Assembly (NCBI RefSeq): GCF_022701255.1
Contig: NZ_CP031705.1
Coordinates: forward strand, 6,076,001-6,140,000
Length of the DNA stretch: 64,000 bases
Direction: 5' to 3'
From: Microcoleus vaginatus HSN003
GTDB lineage: Bacteria > Cyanobacteriota > Cyanobacteriia > Cyanobacteriales > Microcoleaceae
The translations under genes and the position numbers were made by a program. Numbering within the stretch: position 1 is the first letter of the stretch; each line of letters starts with the position of its first letter. Of this stretch, positions 1 to 9,586 are shown in pieces. Below the pieces are notes generated by a model. It had not been told where the DNA came from, did no database searches, and saw only the letters and a list, made by a program, of their open reading frames with translations.

Positions 1-1
1 A

Positions 2-1492
2 CCGCAATATCTATTAGCTGTCACCGAAGACATTACCGATCGCAAGCGGGGAGAAATTGCCTTGAGGCGATCGGAAGCCCGACTCAGACAGCAGGCCGAT
101 CGAGAAAAATTGCTCAACAACCTCACTACTCAAATCCGTAATTCCCTCGATTTCGACAGCATCATTGCTGTCGCCGTCCAAGAAATTCGCGCTTTCCTGC
201 AGATCGATCGCTGCAATTTTGCCTGGTATCGCGACGACGGAGAGGAGCCTTTCTGGGAAATTATTAAAGAATCTCGCCTTCGGGAACTTCCCGATTTAAC
301 AGGTAGCTATCAAGCTTCCGACTTCGGTCCTGTGGGAGAAAAAGTATTGCAGATGGAAATGCTGCGGGTGGATGATGTCGAAACAGTCGCAGATCCTGTT
401 TGGAAACAAATCGTTCGATCGATGGGCTACCAATCTGTATTAATCATTCCCATGCAGGCACTTTCTGGGGTAATAAGTGCAGTTAGCTGCTGCTCCTGCA
501 GTTCTGTGCGGCCTTGGAGCGACAGCGAAGTTGAATTGTTGCAAGCGATTACAGTTCAATTGGCGATCGCACTCAACCAAGCCGATCTTTACGCCCAAAC
601 TCGCAATAAAGCTCGCGAATTAGAGGAAACTTTGCAGCAATTAACCAGCGCTCAATCCCAGTTAGTTCAAAACGAAAAAATGTCATCTCTCGGTCAACTC
701 GTGGCAGGAGTAGCCCACGAAATCAACAACCCAGTTAACTTTATTTATGGTAATCTCACCCACGCCAACGACTATACCCAAGACTTGTTACACCTAATCG
801 AACTTTACCAAAACCACTATCCCGATCCAGTCCCGGAAATTCAAGAGGAAGTAGACAATATTGAACTTGAATTTCTGATGGAAGACCTACCAAAGTTGCT
901 TTCTTCAATGAAAGTCGGTGCAGACAGAATTCAACAAATTGTTGCTTCTCTCCGCACATTTTCCCGCATGGACGAAGCGGAAATGAAAGCAGTCAACATC
1001 CACGACGGCATAGATAGCACCTTGATGATTTTGCAGCACCGGCTCAAAGCCAAACACAATCATCCAGAAATTGAGGTGATTAAAGAATACGGTCAACTGC
1101 CCTTAGTAGAATGTTATGCCGGACAGTTAAATCAAGTATTTATGAACATCTTGAGCAATGCTTTGGATGCTTTGGAAGAACGGGATCTGCGCCGTTGTGC
1201 TGAGGAAATGCGGGAACAGCCGAGCCACATCCGCATCCGCACTGAAATATCCCCAGCGGGCAAGGTAATCATTCGGATTGCTGACAACGGGCCGGGAATA
1301 CCGGAGAGTGTCGGCACTCGGCTTTTTGACCCGTTTTTTACCACTAAACCTGTGGGTAAAGGCACTGGGATGGGCTTGTCAATTAGCTATCAAATTGTTA
1401 CCGACAGACATAACGGGTCGCTCAAATGCACTTCTTCGCCGGGACAGGGTACAGAATTGGCGATCGAGATTCCCCTCAAAGCTAAATGTTAA
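2..1492 (+). CDS. GAF-domain sensor histidine kinase, 3' part (5' end outside window)
   Basis: Two-component sensor kinase cut by the left edge. The frame is open from base 2, and its first residues (ending AVTEDITDRKRGE) are the typical C-terminal end of a PAS/PAC domain, so the TTG at 62 is not the real start. Counting from that TTG, a GAF domain spans about residues 20-175 with an unusual CCSC cluster near 143, followed by a coiled linker. The dimerisation/phosphoacceptor box is AGVAHEINNPVNF, with His219. The catalytic ATPase domain follows, with the N box (NILSNALDALE), G1 box (DNGPGIP) and G2 box (GTGMGLS). No transmembrane segment or receiver is visible in this part, so phosphate must pass to a separate regulator. 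The HEINNPVNF box is typical of cyanobacterial multi-sensor kinases. The input signal is unknown. Confidence 0.9.
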   Translation, partial: PQYLLAVTEDITDRKRGEIALRRSEARLRQQADREKLLNNLTTQIRNSLDFDSIIAVAVQEIRAFLQIDRCNFAWYRDDGEEPFWEIIKESRLRELPDLTGSYQASDFGPVGEKVLQMEMLRVDDVETVADPVWKQIVRSMGYQSVLIIPMQALSGVISAVSCCSCSSVRPWSDSEVELLQAITVQLAIALNQADLYAQTRNKARELEETLQQLTSAQSQLVQNEKMSSLGQLVAGVAHEINNPVNFIYGNLTHANDYTQDLLHLIELYQNHYPDPVPEIQEEVDNIELEFLMEDLPKLLSSMKVGADRIQQIVASLRTFSRMDEAEMKAVNIHDGIDSTLMILQHRLKAKHNHPEIEVIKEYGQLPLVECYAGQLNQVFMNILSNALDALEERDLRRCAEEMREQPSHIRIRTEISPAGKVIIRIADNGPGIPESVGTRLFDPFFTTKPVGKGTGMGLSISYQIVTDRHNGSLKCTSSPGQGTELAIEIPLKAKC

Positions 1493-1512
1493 TGGGGAAT
1501 TGGTAAGTTGTA

Positions 1513-1537
1513 ATTGGCAATTGGCAATTGGCAATTG
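1513..1537. repeat. Heptamer tandem repeat, unit ATTGGCA
   Basis: Three exact copies of ATTGGCA plus a partial fourth lie directly behind the kinase stop codon. This matches the short tandemly repeated repetitive (STRR) heptamers known from filamentous cyanobacteria. Confidence 0.8.
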
Positions 1538-1827
1538 CGAAAGCGTTACTGTGCGTCAGTTTGGTAATTTTCAACCATACCAAATCCGATAGCCTCGCCC
1601 TGATAAAACCCAGTCCACAGCGATGCCGAAGGGTCAACAATCACCGAGGGTGCAACCGGATTTGATAGAATTCATCTGCGTAAATCTGTGTTTATCTGCC
1701 CTCATCTGCGGTTAAAAAAAGAGAATTTCTCGGGCCGCCGATGACAATGGATTAACGTGGATTCACGCAGATGAAAAGAAGAGAGATATGAATAATTCCG
1801 ATGCTAACAGATTTGATATCATCACCT

Positions 1828-1880
1828 ACAATCTAATTTTGATGCACCATTTATTCCCTGGTGCATCGAAATTAGATTGT
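1828..1880. repeat. 22-bp inverted repeat with 9-nt loop
   Basis: The arms 1828-1849 and 1859-1880 are complementary at 21 of 22 positions. The one exception is a G/T pair, which in RNA would be a G-U wobble. The loop is 9 nt. There is no T-run on either side, so a simple Rho-independent terminator is unlikely. It is long enough to be a MITE-like or REP-like palindrome. Confidence 0.8.
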
Positions 1881-2015
1881 GAGTTTCTAGCAAAAATGTC
1901 TTCACAGGGTGACGCATCATTTACCAATCTGTCTCTCATATCGTTTCCGGTTACATCGGAATAATAAAATCGAGCCAACAGTTAACACTCAACCATTCAG
2001 TTTTTCGACCCGCCC

Positions 2016-2050
2016 GTCAACAGTTAACAGTCAACAGTCAACAGTCAACA
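2016..2050. repeat. Heptamer tandem repeat, unit GTCAACA
   Basis: Five consecutive 7-bp units, four exact GTCAACA and one GTTAACA, fill 35 bp. The unit is a rotation of CAACAGT, a heptamer class described for cyanobacterial STRR repeats. Confidence 0.85.
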
Positions 2051-2081
2051 ATAATTCCGGTGCAACCGGAATTGATATCAC

Positions 2082-5000
2082 TCAGTCCATAATTGCTCTA
2101 TTACCGAGATTGATCAGCATTTCTGTCACTGCGGAACTGTCCAAAGGTTTAGAAAACCAATATCCCTGAGCTAATTCGCAGTCTAGTTCTCGAAGCTGTG
2201 CTAACTGTTCGCCTGTCTCTACACCTTCGGCGATCGCATTCAATCCCAAATTGTGAGCCAAAGTTACGATCGCCCGCACAATCTGCAAAGGCTGACCCCC
2301 GTCGTCACCATTTTCAACAGCCCCCAAGCGGCTCACAAAAGATCGATCGATCTTCAGCGTATCCAGCGGAAAACGGTGCAAGTAACTCAAAGACGAATAG
2401 CCAGTACCGAAATCGTCGATCGACAATCGAATATTTCTACTTTTTAATTGGGCTAGCACAATATTGGCTTTCTTCACATTTTCCACAATCGCGCTTTCAG
2501 TAATCTCCAACTTTAAACAGCTTGGATCGCAGCCAGTTTCTGCTAAAATGTCATCGATTTCCTCGATTAAATTCGGCATACCTAACTGTTTAGGAGAGAG
2601 ATTAACACTCATTGTTAATTGCGAAGGGTCAATAATTGGTGATTTAAAATTCGGAAGTGGTAACTGGGAACTTGTACTGAATGTAGCCGCAGTATTGGTA
2701 ATTGGGAATTGGGAACTCGTACTGAGCGTAGCCGAAGTATTGGTAATAGCGGAGTGGAAATCGGTAATCGGGAATTGGTAACTGGGAATTGGTAATTTTT
2801 TAGCGATTCTTTCTTCCCTGTGACCAATACTGGGGCTACGCTCAGTAAAAGTTCCATGTTCCTCATTCCCTGTATCTGTTACATCACTTAAATCCCCTAC
2901 ATTGCCCGTTACCATCTTCCCTGTTGTTACCCGGAGCGAAATCGAAGCGCCTTCTTCCTTATAGTTACACTGAGCGACTTGCCCAGAGTGAAGCCGAAGC
3001 GAGTCGAAGGGTCTTGTTTCGACTTCCATCGGGCTTCTTCCCTGTTGCTCGGTTAACATTTCTTGCCAAATACGCAATTGCTGACAAGCTTCCCGCAGCA
3101 CCCAGGCTCCCAGAGACACGATCAAACCTGTTTCTTCAGCTACAGGGATAAAAGTAGACGGCGGAACTAGACCCCGAAGCGGGTGGTGCCAGCGCACCAA
3201 AGCCTCAAAACCTTCGATCGCACCGCTGGCGATCGAAATAATCGGTTGGTAGTGCAAAATAAAGTGCGAACATTGATCTTTTGTCTGCCCTAATTCCTCC
3301 TTGCCCAAAATAGCCAACCGCAGGTCAGTTTCTAACTGCAACAGCGACATAGTATGGTCGTGCATCGCCAAATTAAACACTTCGTGCCGGGCCTTACCCA
3401 AAGCTTTAGCGCGGTACATAGCGATGTCAGCATCGCGTAGGAATTCTTCCGGGTGAGTGTACGGATTCGAGTCGCCGCTGTCGGTGGCTTCGCCTCGACT
3501 GAAAACAATGCCAATGCTAGCGGTGGTAAATACTTCGTGCCCTTCAAGATGAAACGGCTTCGTCAGTTCTTTTTGTATCTTTTTAGCTGCGAGGGTGGCG
3601 TCGCTGAGGCTCTGAATGTGGTCTAGCAGGATGGTGAATTCGTCTCCCCCCAACCGGGCGACGGTATCAGAAACCCGGACACAGGTTTGCAGTCGCTCCG
3701 CGAGGGCGATTAGCAGTTTGTCTCCTAAAACGTGTCCTAAAGAATCATTAACTACTTTGAAGCGGTCTAAATCTAGGAAAAGTAAACCAAATTTGTAATC
3801 GGGGGACTGATTGGATCGGCGGATGGCTTGTCCTAGCCTGTCGATGAACAAAACGCGGTTGGGCAAACCCGTCAGCGCATCGTGAAAAGCGCCGTGCAGC
3901 AGTTCCCGTTCTACTCGCTTGCGCTCGGTGACATCTCGGATAATAATCTGGGCAGCCATAGAGCCTTGATAAGTAGCGGGGATGCCGGCCATTTCAACGT
4001 CTATTATTTGTCCGTCGAGTCGCATCAGTTTTTGTTCGGCAAGGTCGATCGGCTGATTTTCTGTCTCGACTAGCCGAATGCGCTCTGTGGCTATTTCCAC
4101 ATAGTTTGGATGGACGAAATGCAATACTGGAAAGCCGATGAGCGCTTCGGGAGAGCTCGCACCGAGGAGTTTCGCGCCGGCAGCATTGATGTAGGCGATT
4201 TTCCCTTGACTGTGAACTGCGATCGCTTCGGGAGAGAGTTCTACTAAACGGCGATAGCGTTCTTCACTTTCTTTGAGAGATACTATCAACTCGCAGCGCT
4301 CTTTTTCAGCCTGCTGGCGTTCGACTTCCATTTGGTGAACCGCCAGAATTTTGCCAATACTTTGAGCCATCAATTCTATAATTTCTATTTCCTCGTACTG
4401 AAATTTCTTTTTCTTTATTTCTCGCGAACTAAAACTCAAGGTTCCGTAAGTTTTGTTATTAACAAATATCGGCGTTCCAATGTAAGATTCCGAGGGGCAT
4501 TTTTGATAAGCTGGATGTTCGCGCATCTCAGGATCTGCTCCTATATGAGAATACGCAACTGTTTTGTTAAGTTGAATGACGGCAGCGCAGTAAGTATCGC
4601 TGAGGTTCAATTCACAGCCTCGCAGTAAGTATTCTAAATCTGTTTTCGCTGCTCGGACAATAAAAGTCTCCCTGTTAACTTCAGCCATGATCCCCATAGA
4701 AAGTCCAAACATCAAACAGCCTGCTGTTAGATAATCCTCAACCAGTTCTTCAAAGTTTTGATAATGATAAGTTGTAATCCGGTGCAAGTGTTTGAGATTA
4801 GCGCTAAAAGCTGCTAAAGCTTGAGAATTTAAAAATAATTCTTCTTCCGAGCGCTGGCGATCCGTAATGTCTGTTTGTACTCCAATAAAGTGGGTTAAGT
4901 GTCGCCGCGAGTTGTACACTGGAGCGATCGACAGTTCGTGCCAAAAAGGCGTGCCGTCTTTCCGAAAGTTGCGTAATATAACTTGAGATTCTCTGCCTTC

Positions 5001-6236
5001 TTCAATCGCAACTCGCAATTGTTTGGCAGCGGGAGTGTGAGTGTCTGTCCCCTGCAAAAATCGGCAATTTTTCCCCATTAACTCGTCTCTGCGATAACCG
5101 GTGATCCGCTCAAAACTGGGATTGACATAAATAATCGGATTATCTGCAACTGTCGCGTCGGTGATGGCAATGCCGTTGCTGCAACTTTCGATCGCCCGTT
5201 CCATCATTTGTAAGCGCTCTTGCGATAGAATGCGCTCGATCGCCGCAGCTAACAAGTTGGCGATCGCTTCTACAAAATAAACGTCATCTTGACTGAAAAC
5301 CCGCCTTTGGCTGGTATGAACCCCCAAAATGCCCCAGGCCTGCGAGGAGGAACTGTTCGTTGGTTCTGCTTGTCCCCAGTTGCTCCCCAGTCCTCGATTG
5401 CCGGGAATGATCACAGTGACGCCGCTGACAGCCCGGTGGTTGTGCAGCAGCGGCAACTCGCTAAAGCGCGTTTCCACCCGCAAATCTTCGACGATTGTCG
5501 GTTCACCCACTAGCAATGTGTAACCGGCTTGCGATCGGGCAGAAGCGGCCACAGTAGCGCTGCCGACGAGCCCCGGCTGCCAGCCAACCCCCGCTCGCAG
5601 CAGAAAAGCATGACCCGAGGGCAACAGTTCTAACAACTGGCAATAATCAACGTCCAGGGTTTGAGCAATTAAAACCGCAGCTTTGTCCATCAGTGCAGAC
5701 AAATCTGTTTCGGCCAGGGCCTGCTGCCCCAAGTAAGCGACGGCCGCTTGCTGGCGGGCCCGCGAGTGGATTGACGTGAGCAATTCCTGCTCCTTCGCGG
5801 CCGCTCGTTTCCGACCGGTAATGTCGCTGAACACCGACAGAACAGCTTTTCCTGACAGCAATGTCAAATACCCCATCGATACACTTGCCCAAAACAGCGT
5901 GCCATCCACTTTTTTGAGGCGGACTTCTGTCTCGCGGAGGTGTCCGTTGCGGGCGAGCTGCACCAGCAGTTCCTGGCGGTCTGCGGGGTTGTGGTAGAGC
6001 ATTTCGGCTTTTTGGCGCTCGATCGACTTGAATGCTGTGAACCCGAAGGCCTGACGGCATAAATCGTTGCTATAAAGAATTGTGCCGTCCGCCAGACTGC
6101 TGACGATCAAGGGCATCGGCATCGAGTTGGCGATCGTCAGCAGTAATTCTTTGGTTCCTTGCGGCTCTTTGTACAAGTCTGGCTGGGAGACCCAGCCGTG
6201 ACACTCTTGAGAGTTTTCAGGGATAAAACTTTCCAT
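2082..6236 (-). CDS. PAS-GAF-LOV-GAF-PAS diguanylate cyclase/phosphodiesterase (GGDEF-EAL)
   Basis: Cytoplasmic c-di-GMP turnover enzyme, 1384 residues with no membrane segment. Order by residue: PAS 30-145, GAF 155-335, LOV-type PAS 345-465, GAF 480-635, PAS 655-775, GGDEF 780-950, EAL 985-1380. The LOV core has GKNCRFLQG with the flavin-adduct Cys391, Asn423 and Gln454; the second conserved Asn is His433. RLGGDEF (861-867) is intact and RVSD five residues upstream fits the inhibitory I-site RxxD. The EAL motif set is intact: FEALVRW, SVNLSPKQL, LEITES, IDDFGTGYSSL, KIDRSFV, AEGVET, QGYWFSKPL. About 140 residues (1064-1205) of low-complexity sequence interrupt the EAL domain where relatives have a short loop. 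Light control is inferred from the LOV motif; the net activity (synthesis or hydrolysis) cannot be told from sequence. Confidence 0.93.
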   Translation of the reverse strand: MESFIPENSQECHGWVSQPDLYKEPQGTKELLLTIANSMPMPLIVSSLADGTILYSNDLCRQAFGFTAFKSIERQKAEMLYHNPADRQELLVQLARNGHLRETEVRLKKVDGTLFWASVSMGYLTLLSGKAVLSVFSDITGRKRAAAKEQELLTSIHSRARQQAAVAYLGQQALAETDLSALMDKAAVLIAQTLDVDYCQLLELLPSGHAFLLRAGVGWQPGLVGSATVAASARSQAGYTLLVGEPTIVEDLRVETRFSELPLLHNHRAVSGVTVIIPGNRGLGSNWGQAEPTNSSSSQAWGILGVHTSQRRVFSQDDVYFVEAIANLLAAAIERILSQERLQMMERAIESCSNGIAITDATVADNPIIYVNPSFERITGYRRDELMGKNCRFLQGTDTHTPAAKQLRVAIEEGRESQVILRNFRKDGTPFWHELSIAPVYNSRRHLTHFIGVQTDITDRQRSEEELFLNSQALAAFSANLKHLHRITTYHYQNFEELVEDYLTAGCLMFGLSMGIMAEVNRETFIVRAAKTDLEYLLRGCELNLSDTYCAAVIQLNKTVAYSHIGADPEMREHPAYQKCPSESYIGTPIFVNNKTYGTLSFSSREIKKKKFQYEEIEIIELMAQSIGKILAVHQMEVERQQAEKERCELIVSLKESEERYRRLVELSPEAIAVHSQGKIAYINAAGAKLLGASSPEALIGFPVLHFVHPNYVEIATERIRLVETENQPIDLAEQKLMRLDGQIIDVEMAGIPATYQGSMAAQIIIRDVTERKRVERELLHGAFHDALTGLPNRVLFIDRLGQAIRRSNQSPDYKFGLLFLDLDRFKVVNDSLGHVLGDKLLIALAERLQTCVRVSDTVARLGGDEFTILLDHIQSLSDATLAAKKIQKELTKPFHLEGHEVFTTASIGIVFSRGEATDSGDSNPYTHPEEFLRDADIAMYRAKALGKARHEVFNLAMHDHTMSLLQLETDLRLAILGKEELGQTKDQCSHFILHYQPIISIASGAIEGFEALVRWHHPLRGLVPPSTFIPVAEETGLIVSLGAWVLREACQQLRIWQEMLTEQQGRSPMEVETRPFDSLRLHSGQVAQCNYKEEGASISLRVTTGKMVTGNVGDLSDVTDTGNEEHGTFTERSPSIGHREERIAKKLPIPSYQFPITDFHSAITNTSATLSTSSQFPITNTAATFSTSSQLPLPNFKSPIIDPSQLTMSVNLSPKQLGMPNLIEEIDDILAETGCDPSCLKLEITESAIVENVKKANIVLAQLKSRNIRLSIDDFGTGYSSLSYLHRFPLDTLKIDRSFVSRLGAVENGDDGGQPLQIVRAIVTLAHNLGLNAIAEGVETGEQLAQLRELDCELAQGYWFSKPLDSSAVTEMLINLGNRAIMD
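2622..3047 (-). repeat. Spacer-type repeats inserted in frame in the EAL domain
   Basis: Inside the GGDEF-EAL gene, between the helix ending RIWQEM and the strand SVNLSP, about 426 bp consist of GGTAATT/GGGAATT-type heptamers and repeated blocks. Translated, these blocks give two STSSQ(F/L)P-type copies and RPFDSLRLHSGQ. The same heptamer type occurs in real spacers of this window (30254-30295). The insert keeps the reading frame open, and all catalytic EAL motifs flank it intact. Confidence 0.85.
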
Positions 6237-6808
6237 TTTTTAATCGATCCATTAGCAGGACAACTTTTTTAAACTTGTGGTAAATGACGATTTCAGATGC
6301 AGAGCATTGGTAACAACTGAAGACTTAATTTCATTTGTCAATCAGTAAGATTACTCAAAAAAACTGCTTTTCTAGGAGTAGAAAATTCGCGATTTGGCAG
6401 TGGGTGGCCATAAATATGCTGCTCGGCATGATTCCTCGATCGCGCCAATCTGAGTTTTGTACCCACAATCCGAGTAAATTCTGAGCACAATTGCTCATTG
6501 ACAAATGCTTCCCTAGCTTTAGTTGTCAGGGATGGATGCAGAGGACGATCGACAGTAGCCCACAACACATTAATCTTAACCACAACAATGCAACTGACGG
6601 CCTCTACACTACTCGACTGGAGTTGGAGAGGGAGCACTCCGAGTCGAGATCACATCTGCCTTTGGTATGACAACTTACTGTTTTTAAAGTTGCGTTAAGT
6701 TTTTATAAGAGCGAGGTACTTTACCCAATATGCAGCGGAAGCTCCTAATCTAAAAAGTAAAGTCACCTGCTGGCCAACCACCGAATACTATCCGAGGAGA
6801 GAGGAGAA
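6237..6808. other. Intergenic region upstream of acnB
   Basis: This 572-bp divergent spacer holds the promoters of the GGDEF-EAL gene (leftward) and acnB (rightward), but I cannot place either with confidence. A 99-codon frame on the minus strand (6338-6637) has no recognisable domain and is not called. A strong Shine-Dalgarno stretch (GAGGAGAGAGGAG) lies immediately before the acnB ATG. Confidence 0.6.
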
Positions 6809-9424
6809 ATGCTTGAATCTTACCGCCGTACCGCTGCTGAACGGGCCGCTTTGGGAATTCCACCGCTGCCGCTAAACGCCCAGCAAACGTCGGAACTGTG
6901 TGAACTGCTGAAAAATCCGCCGACTGGAGAAGAAGAAACCTTAATAGAATTATTGCGCGATCGCGTCCCGCCCGGAGTAGACAGCGCCGCCTACGTCAAA
7001 GCTGGTTTTTTAACTGGCATTGCTAAAGGCGAAATCCACAGCCCCCTAATTGCTCCCAAATGGGCAGTTTACCTGCTGGGGACAATGATGGGCGGTTACA
7101 ACGTCCAATCTTTAATCGATTTGCTCAATCCTACTGCCGAAATCGCCATTCCCGCCACCGCCGCCCGGGCACTGAGCAAAACGTTGTTAGTATTCGACGC
7201 TTTCCACGACGTTATAGCTTTGTCTGATACCAATCCCTACGCCAAACAAGTAGTCGATTCTTGGGCGGATGCCGAGTGGTTTACGGGTCGTCCTGTGTTG
7301 CCAGAAGCGATTACCGTTACAGTGTTCAAAGTTCCTGGAGAAACGAATACTGACGACTTGTCGCCAGCACCTCATGCTACCACGCGGCCGGACATTCCCC
7401 TGCACGCTTTGGCGATGCTGGAAAGTAAGATGCCTGGGGCTTTGCAAACCATTGCACAATTGAAGCAAAAAGGCCATCCCGTAGCCTATGTTGGTGATGT
7501 TGTCGGTACCGGTTCGTCGCGGAAATCGGCGATTAATTCGGTGCTGTGGCACATTGGCAATGATATTCCGTTTGTGCCAAACAAGCGCAGTGGCGGTTAT
7601 ATTTTAGGAAGTGCGATCGCCCCGATTTTCTTCAATACCGCTGAAGATTCCGGCGCTTTGCCGATCGAATGTGATGTCTCCAAAATGGAAACAGGAATGG
7701 TAATTACCATCCATCCCTACAAAGGCGAAATCACCAACGAAGCCGGAGAAATCATCTCCACCTTTACCCTCAAACCCGACACAATTCTAGACGAAGTTCG
7801 CGCCGGTGGCCGAATTCCGCTCTTAATTGGACGCACTTTAACCGACAAAACCCGCGTAGCTTTAGGACTAGAACCCAGCACTATTTTTACCCGCCCTACA
7901 ATCCCAGTAGATACGGGCAAAGGCTTCACTTTAGCACAGAAAATGGTAGGCAAAGCTTGCGGTTTGTCCGGGGTTCGTCCCGGTACATCTTGCGAACCAG
8001 TAATGACAACAGTCGGCTCGCAAGATACCACCGGGCCGATGACTCGGGACGAATTGAAAGAACTTGCTTGTTTGGGATTTAGCGCGGATTTGGTAATTCA
8101 AAGTTTCTGCCATACCGCCGCTTATCCGAAGCCAGTTGATGTCAAAACTCACCATGAATTGCCCGATTTCATGGCAGAGCGCGCCGGCATAGCTTTGCGG
8201 CCCGGAGACGGCATTATTCACTCTTGGCTGAACCGAATGTTATTGCCAGATACAGTGGGAACTGGCGGCGATTCTCACACTCGTTTTCCTTTGGGAATTT
8301 CCTTTCCTGCGGGTTCGGGATTGGTGGCATTTGCTGCGGCCTTGGGCGTCATGCCTTTGGATATGCCGGAATCGGTATTAGTGCGGTTTAAAGGTGAATT
8401 GCAGCCGGGAGTAACGCTGCGGGATGTTGTGAATGCAATTCCCTATGTGGCAATTCAAAAAGGTTTGCTTACAGTCTCGAAACAGAACAAGAAGAACGTC
8501 TTTTCTGGGCGGATTATGGAGATTGAAGGTTTGCCCGATTTGAAGGTCGAGCAGGCTTTTGAATTGACAGATGCGACGGCCGAGCGTTCTTGCGCCGGAT
8601 GCACGATTAAATTGAGTGTGGAGACTGTTTCCGAGTACATTAGTTCCAATGTCGCGCTGCTGAAAAACATGGTAGCGCGGGGCTATCAAGATGCGCGGAC
8701 GATGATGCGCCGGGTGGCTAAGATGGAGGAATGGCTGGCAAATCCGGTACTGCTGGAGGCTGATGCTGATGCGGAATATGTCGAAATCATCGAAATCGAT
8801 CTGAACGACATTAAAGAGCCAATTGTGGCTGCTCCTAATGACCCGGATAATGTTAAGTTGTTGAGTGAGGTTGCGGGCGATCGGGTTGACGAAGTATTTG
8901 TCGGTTCTTGCATGACAAATATTGGTCACTACCGCGCCACTGCAAAGGTGTTGGAAGGTGCAGGAGAAGTGAAAACTCGCCTGTGGATTTGTCCGCCAAC
9001 TCGCATGGACGAACAGCAACTCAAAGAAGAAGGTTATTATAGCATTTTTGGAGCTGCGGGAGCGCGTACAGAAATGCCCGGTTGCAGTCTTTGTATGGGA
9101 AATCAAGCGCGGGTTAAAGATGCGACAACGGTATTTTCAACTTCTACTCGCAACTTTAACAACCGCATGGGCAAAGATGCACAAGTTTATCTCGGTTCTG
9201 CCGAATTAGCTGCTGTTTGTTCGCTGTTAGGTCGCATTCCTACAGTCCAAGAATACAATGACATTGTGTCGAAAAGAATCGATCCTTTCGCTGGCGATTT
9301 GTATCGGTATTTGAATTTCGATCAAATTGCTGGCTTTGAGGATGAAGGGCGAGTGATTGCTTTGGAAGATATGCCTCGAATTGAGGATATTTTGGGAATT
9401 CCAGATGGTGTGTTGAGCAAGTAA
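6809..9424 (+). CDS. acnB: Aconitate hydratase B
   Basis: Converts citrate to isocitrate via cis-aconitate using a [4Fe-4S] cluster. In cyanobacteria this feeds isocitrate dehydrogenase and so 2-oxoglutarate for nitrogen assimilation; the B-type enzyme is often annotated also as 2-methylisocitrate dehydratase. The 871-residue length and the start MLESYRRTAAERAALGIPPLPL are typical of AcnB. The N-terminal HEAT-like domain comes first, then the swivelling domain (GDVVGTGSSRKSAINS, about 230-245), then the catalytic domains. Cluster ligands are visible in RSCAGCTIKLS and GCSLCMGNQARV, with GTGGDSHTRFPLG between. The ATG follows a near-perfect Shine-Dalgarno. It is monocistronic, with a terminator directly after the stop. 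Confidence 0.97.
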   Translation: MLESYRRTAAERAALGIPPLPLNAQQTSELCELLKNPPTGEEETLIELLRDRVPPGVDSAAYVKAGFLTGIAKGEIHSPLIAPKWAVYLLGTMMGGYNVQSLIDLLNPTAEIAIPATAARALSKTLLVFDAFHDVIALSDTNPYAKQVVDSWADAEWFTGRPVLPEAITVTVFKVPGETNTDDLSPAPHATTRPDIPLHALAMLESKMPGALQTIAQLKQKGHPVAYVGDVVGTGSSRKSAINSVLWHIGNDIPFVPNKRSGGYILGSAIAPIFFNTAEDSGALPIECDVSKMETGMVITIHPYKGEITNEAGEIISTFTLKPDTILDEVRAGGRIPLLIGRTLTDKTRVALGLEPSTIFTRPTIPVDTGKGFTLAQKMVGKACGLSGVRPGTSCEPVMTTVGSQDTTGPMTRDELKELACLGFSADLVIQSFCHTAAYPKPVDVKTHHELPDFMAERAGIALRPGDGIIHSWLNRMLLPDTVGTGGDSHTRFPLGISFPAGSGLVAFAAALGVMPLDMPESVLVRFKGELQPGVTLRDVVNAIPYVAIQKGLLTVSKQNKKNVFSGRIMEIEGLPDLKVEQAFELTDATAERSCAGCTIKLSVETVSEYISSNVALLKNMVARGYQDARTMMRRVAKMEEWLANPVLLEADADAEYVEIIEIDLNDIKEPIVAAPNDPDNVKLLSEVAGDRVDEVFVGSCMTNIGHYRATAKVLEGAGEVKTRLWICPPTRMDEQQLKEEGYYSIFGAAGARTEMPGCSLCMGNQARVKDATTVFSTSTRNFNNRMGKDAQVYLGSAELAAVCSLLGRIPTVQEYNDIVSKRIDPFAGDLYRYLNFDQIAGFEDEGRVIALEDMPRIEDILGIPDGVLSK

Positions 9425-9430
9425 AAAAAA

Positions 9431-9456
9431 GGCGGGCAATAGCCCGCCTTTTTTTT
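9431..9456 (+). terminator. Rho-independent terminator of acnB
   Basis: The stem GGCGGGC/GCCCGCC (7 bp) with loop AATA is followed by eight T and preceded by eight A, six bases after the acnB stop. The A-run makes it potentially bidirectional for the converging gene at 9587. Confidence 0.95.
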
Positions 9457-9586
9457 ATAAGCCTTTTGTTTATAAAATTAGTAAGATCAGAGTCCGTCCA
9501 TCGATCGTAATTCCTGTAAATACTATCTTTAACTGTCAAGGGCAAGCTCACCAATAATTCGAGCATCCATTGAATTTACAGATCGA

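Larger units (their letters stand above)
1493..2081. other. Repeat-rich intergenic region, no gene seen
   Basis: This 589-bp spacer lies between two signalling genes that converge on it. It contains two heptamer arrays, a long inverted repeat (listed separately) and short palindromes of the type TTCCGGTGCAACCGGAA. No coding potential with a recognisable product was seen on either strand. A short open frame at 1909-2169 runs through the repeats and into the 3' end of the next gene, and is not credible. Confidence 0.7.

Noticed and set aside
482..560. Bilin-binding cyanobacteriochrome GAF in the first kinase
   Set aside because: The region has a CCSC cluster but not the Cys-His chromophore motif in the expected place, so it is treated as an ordinary GAF domain.
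5647..6060. 137-codon minus-strand frame inside the GGDEF-EAL gene
   Set aside because: It is the wrong frame of a well-supported PAS/GAF coding region.
6338..6637. 99-codon minus-strand frame upstream of acnB
   Set aside because: No recognisable domain or ribosome binding site, and it would fill the whole divergent regulatory spacer.
8378..9106. 242-codon open frame on the minus strand inside acnB
   Set aside because: It is a shadow of the acnB reading frame; the product has no recognisable domain and acnB is certain.
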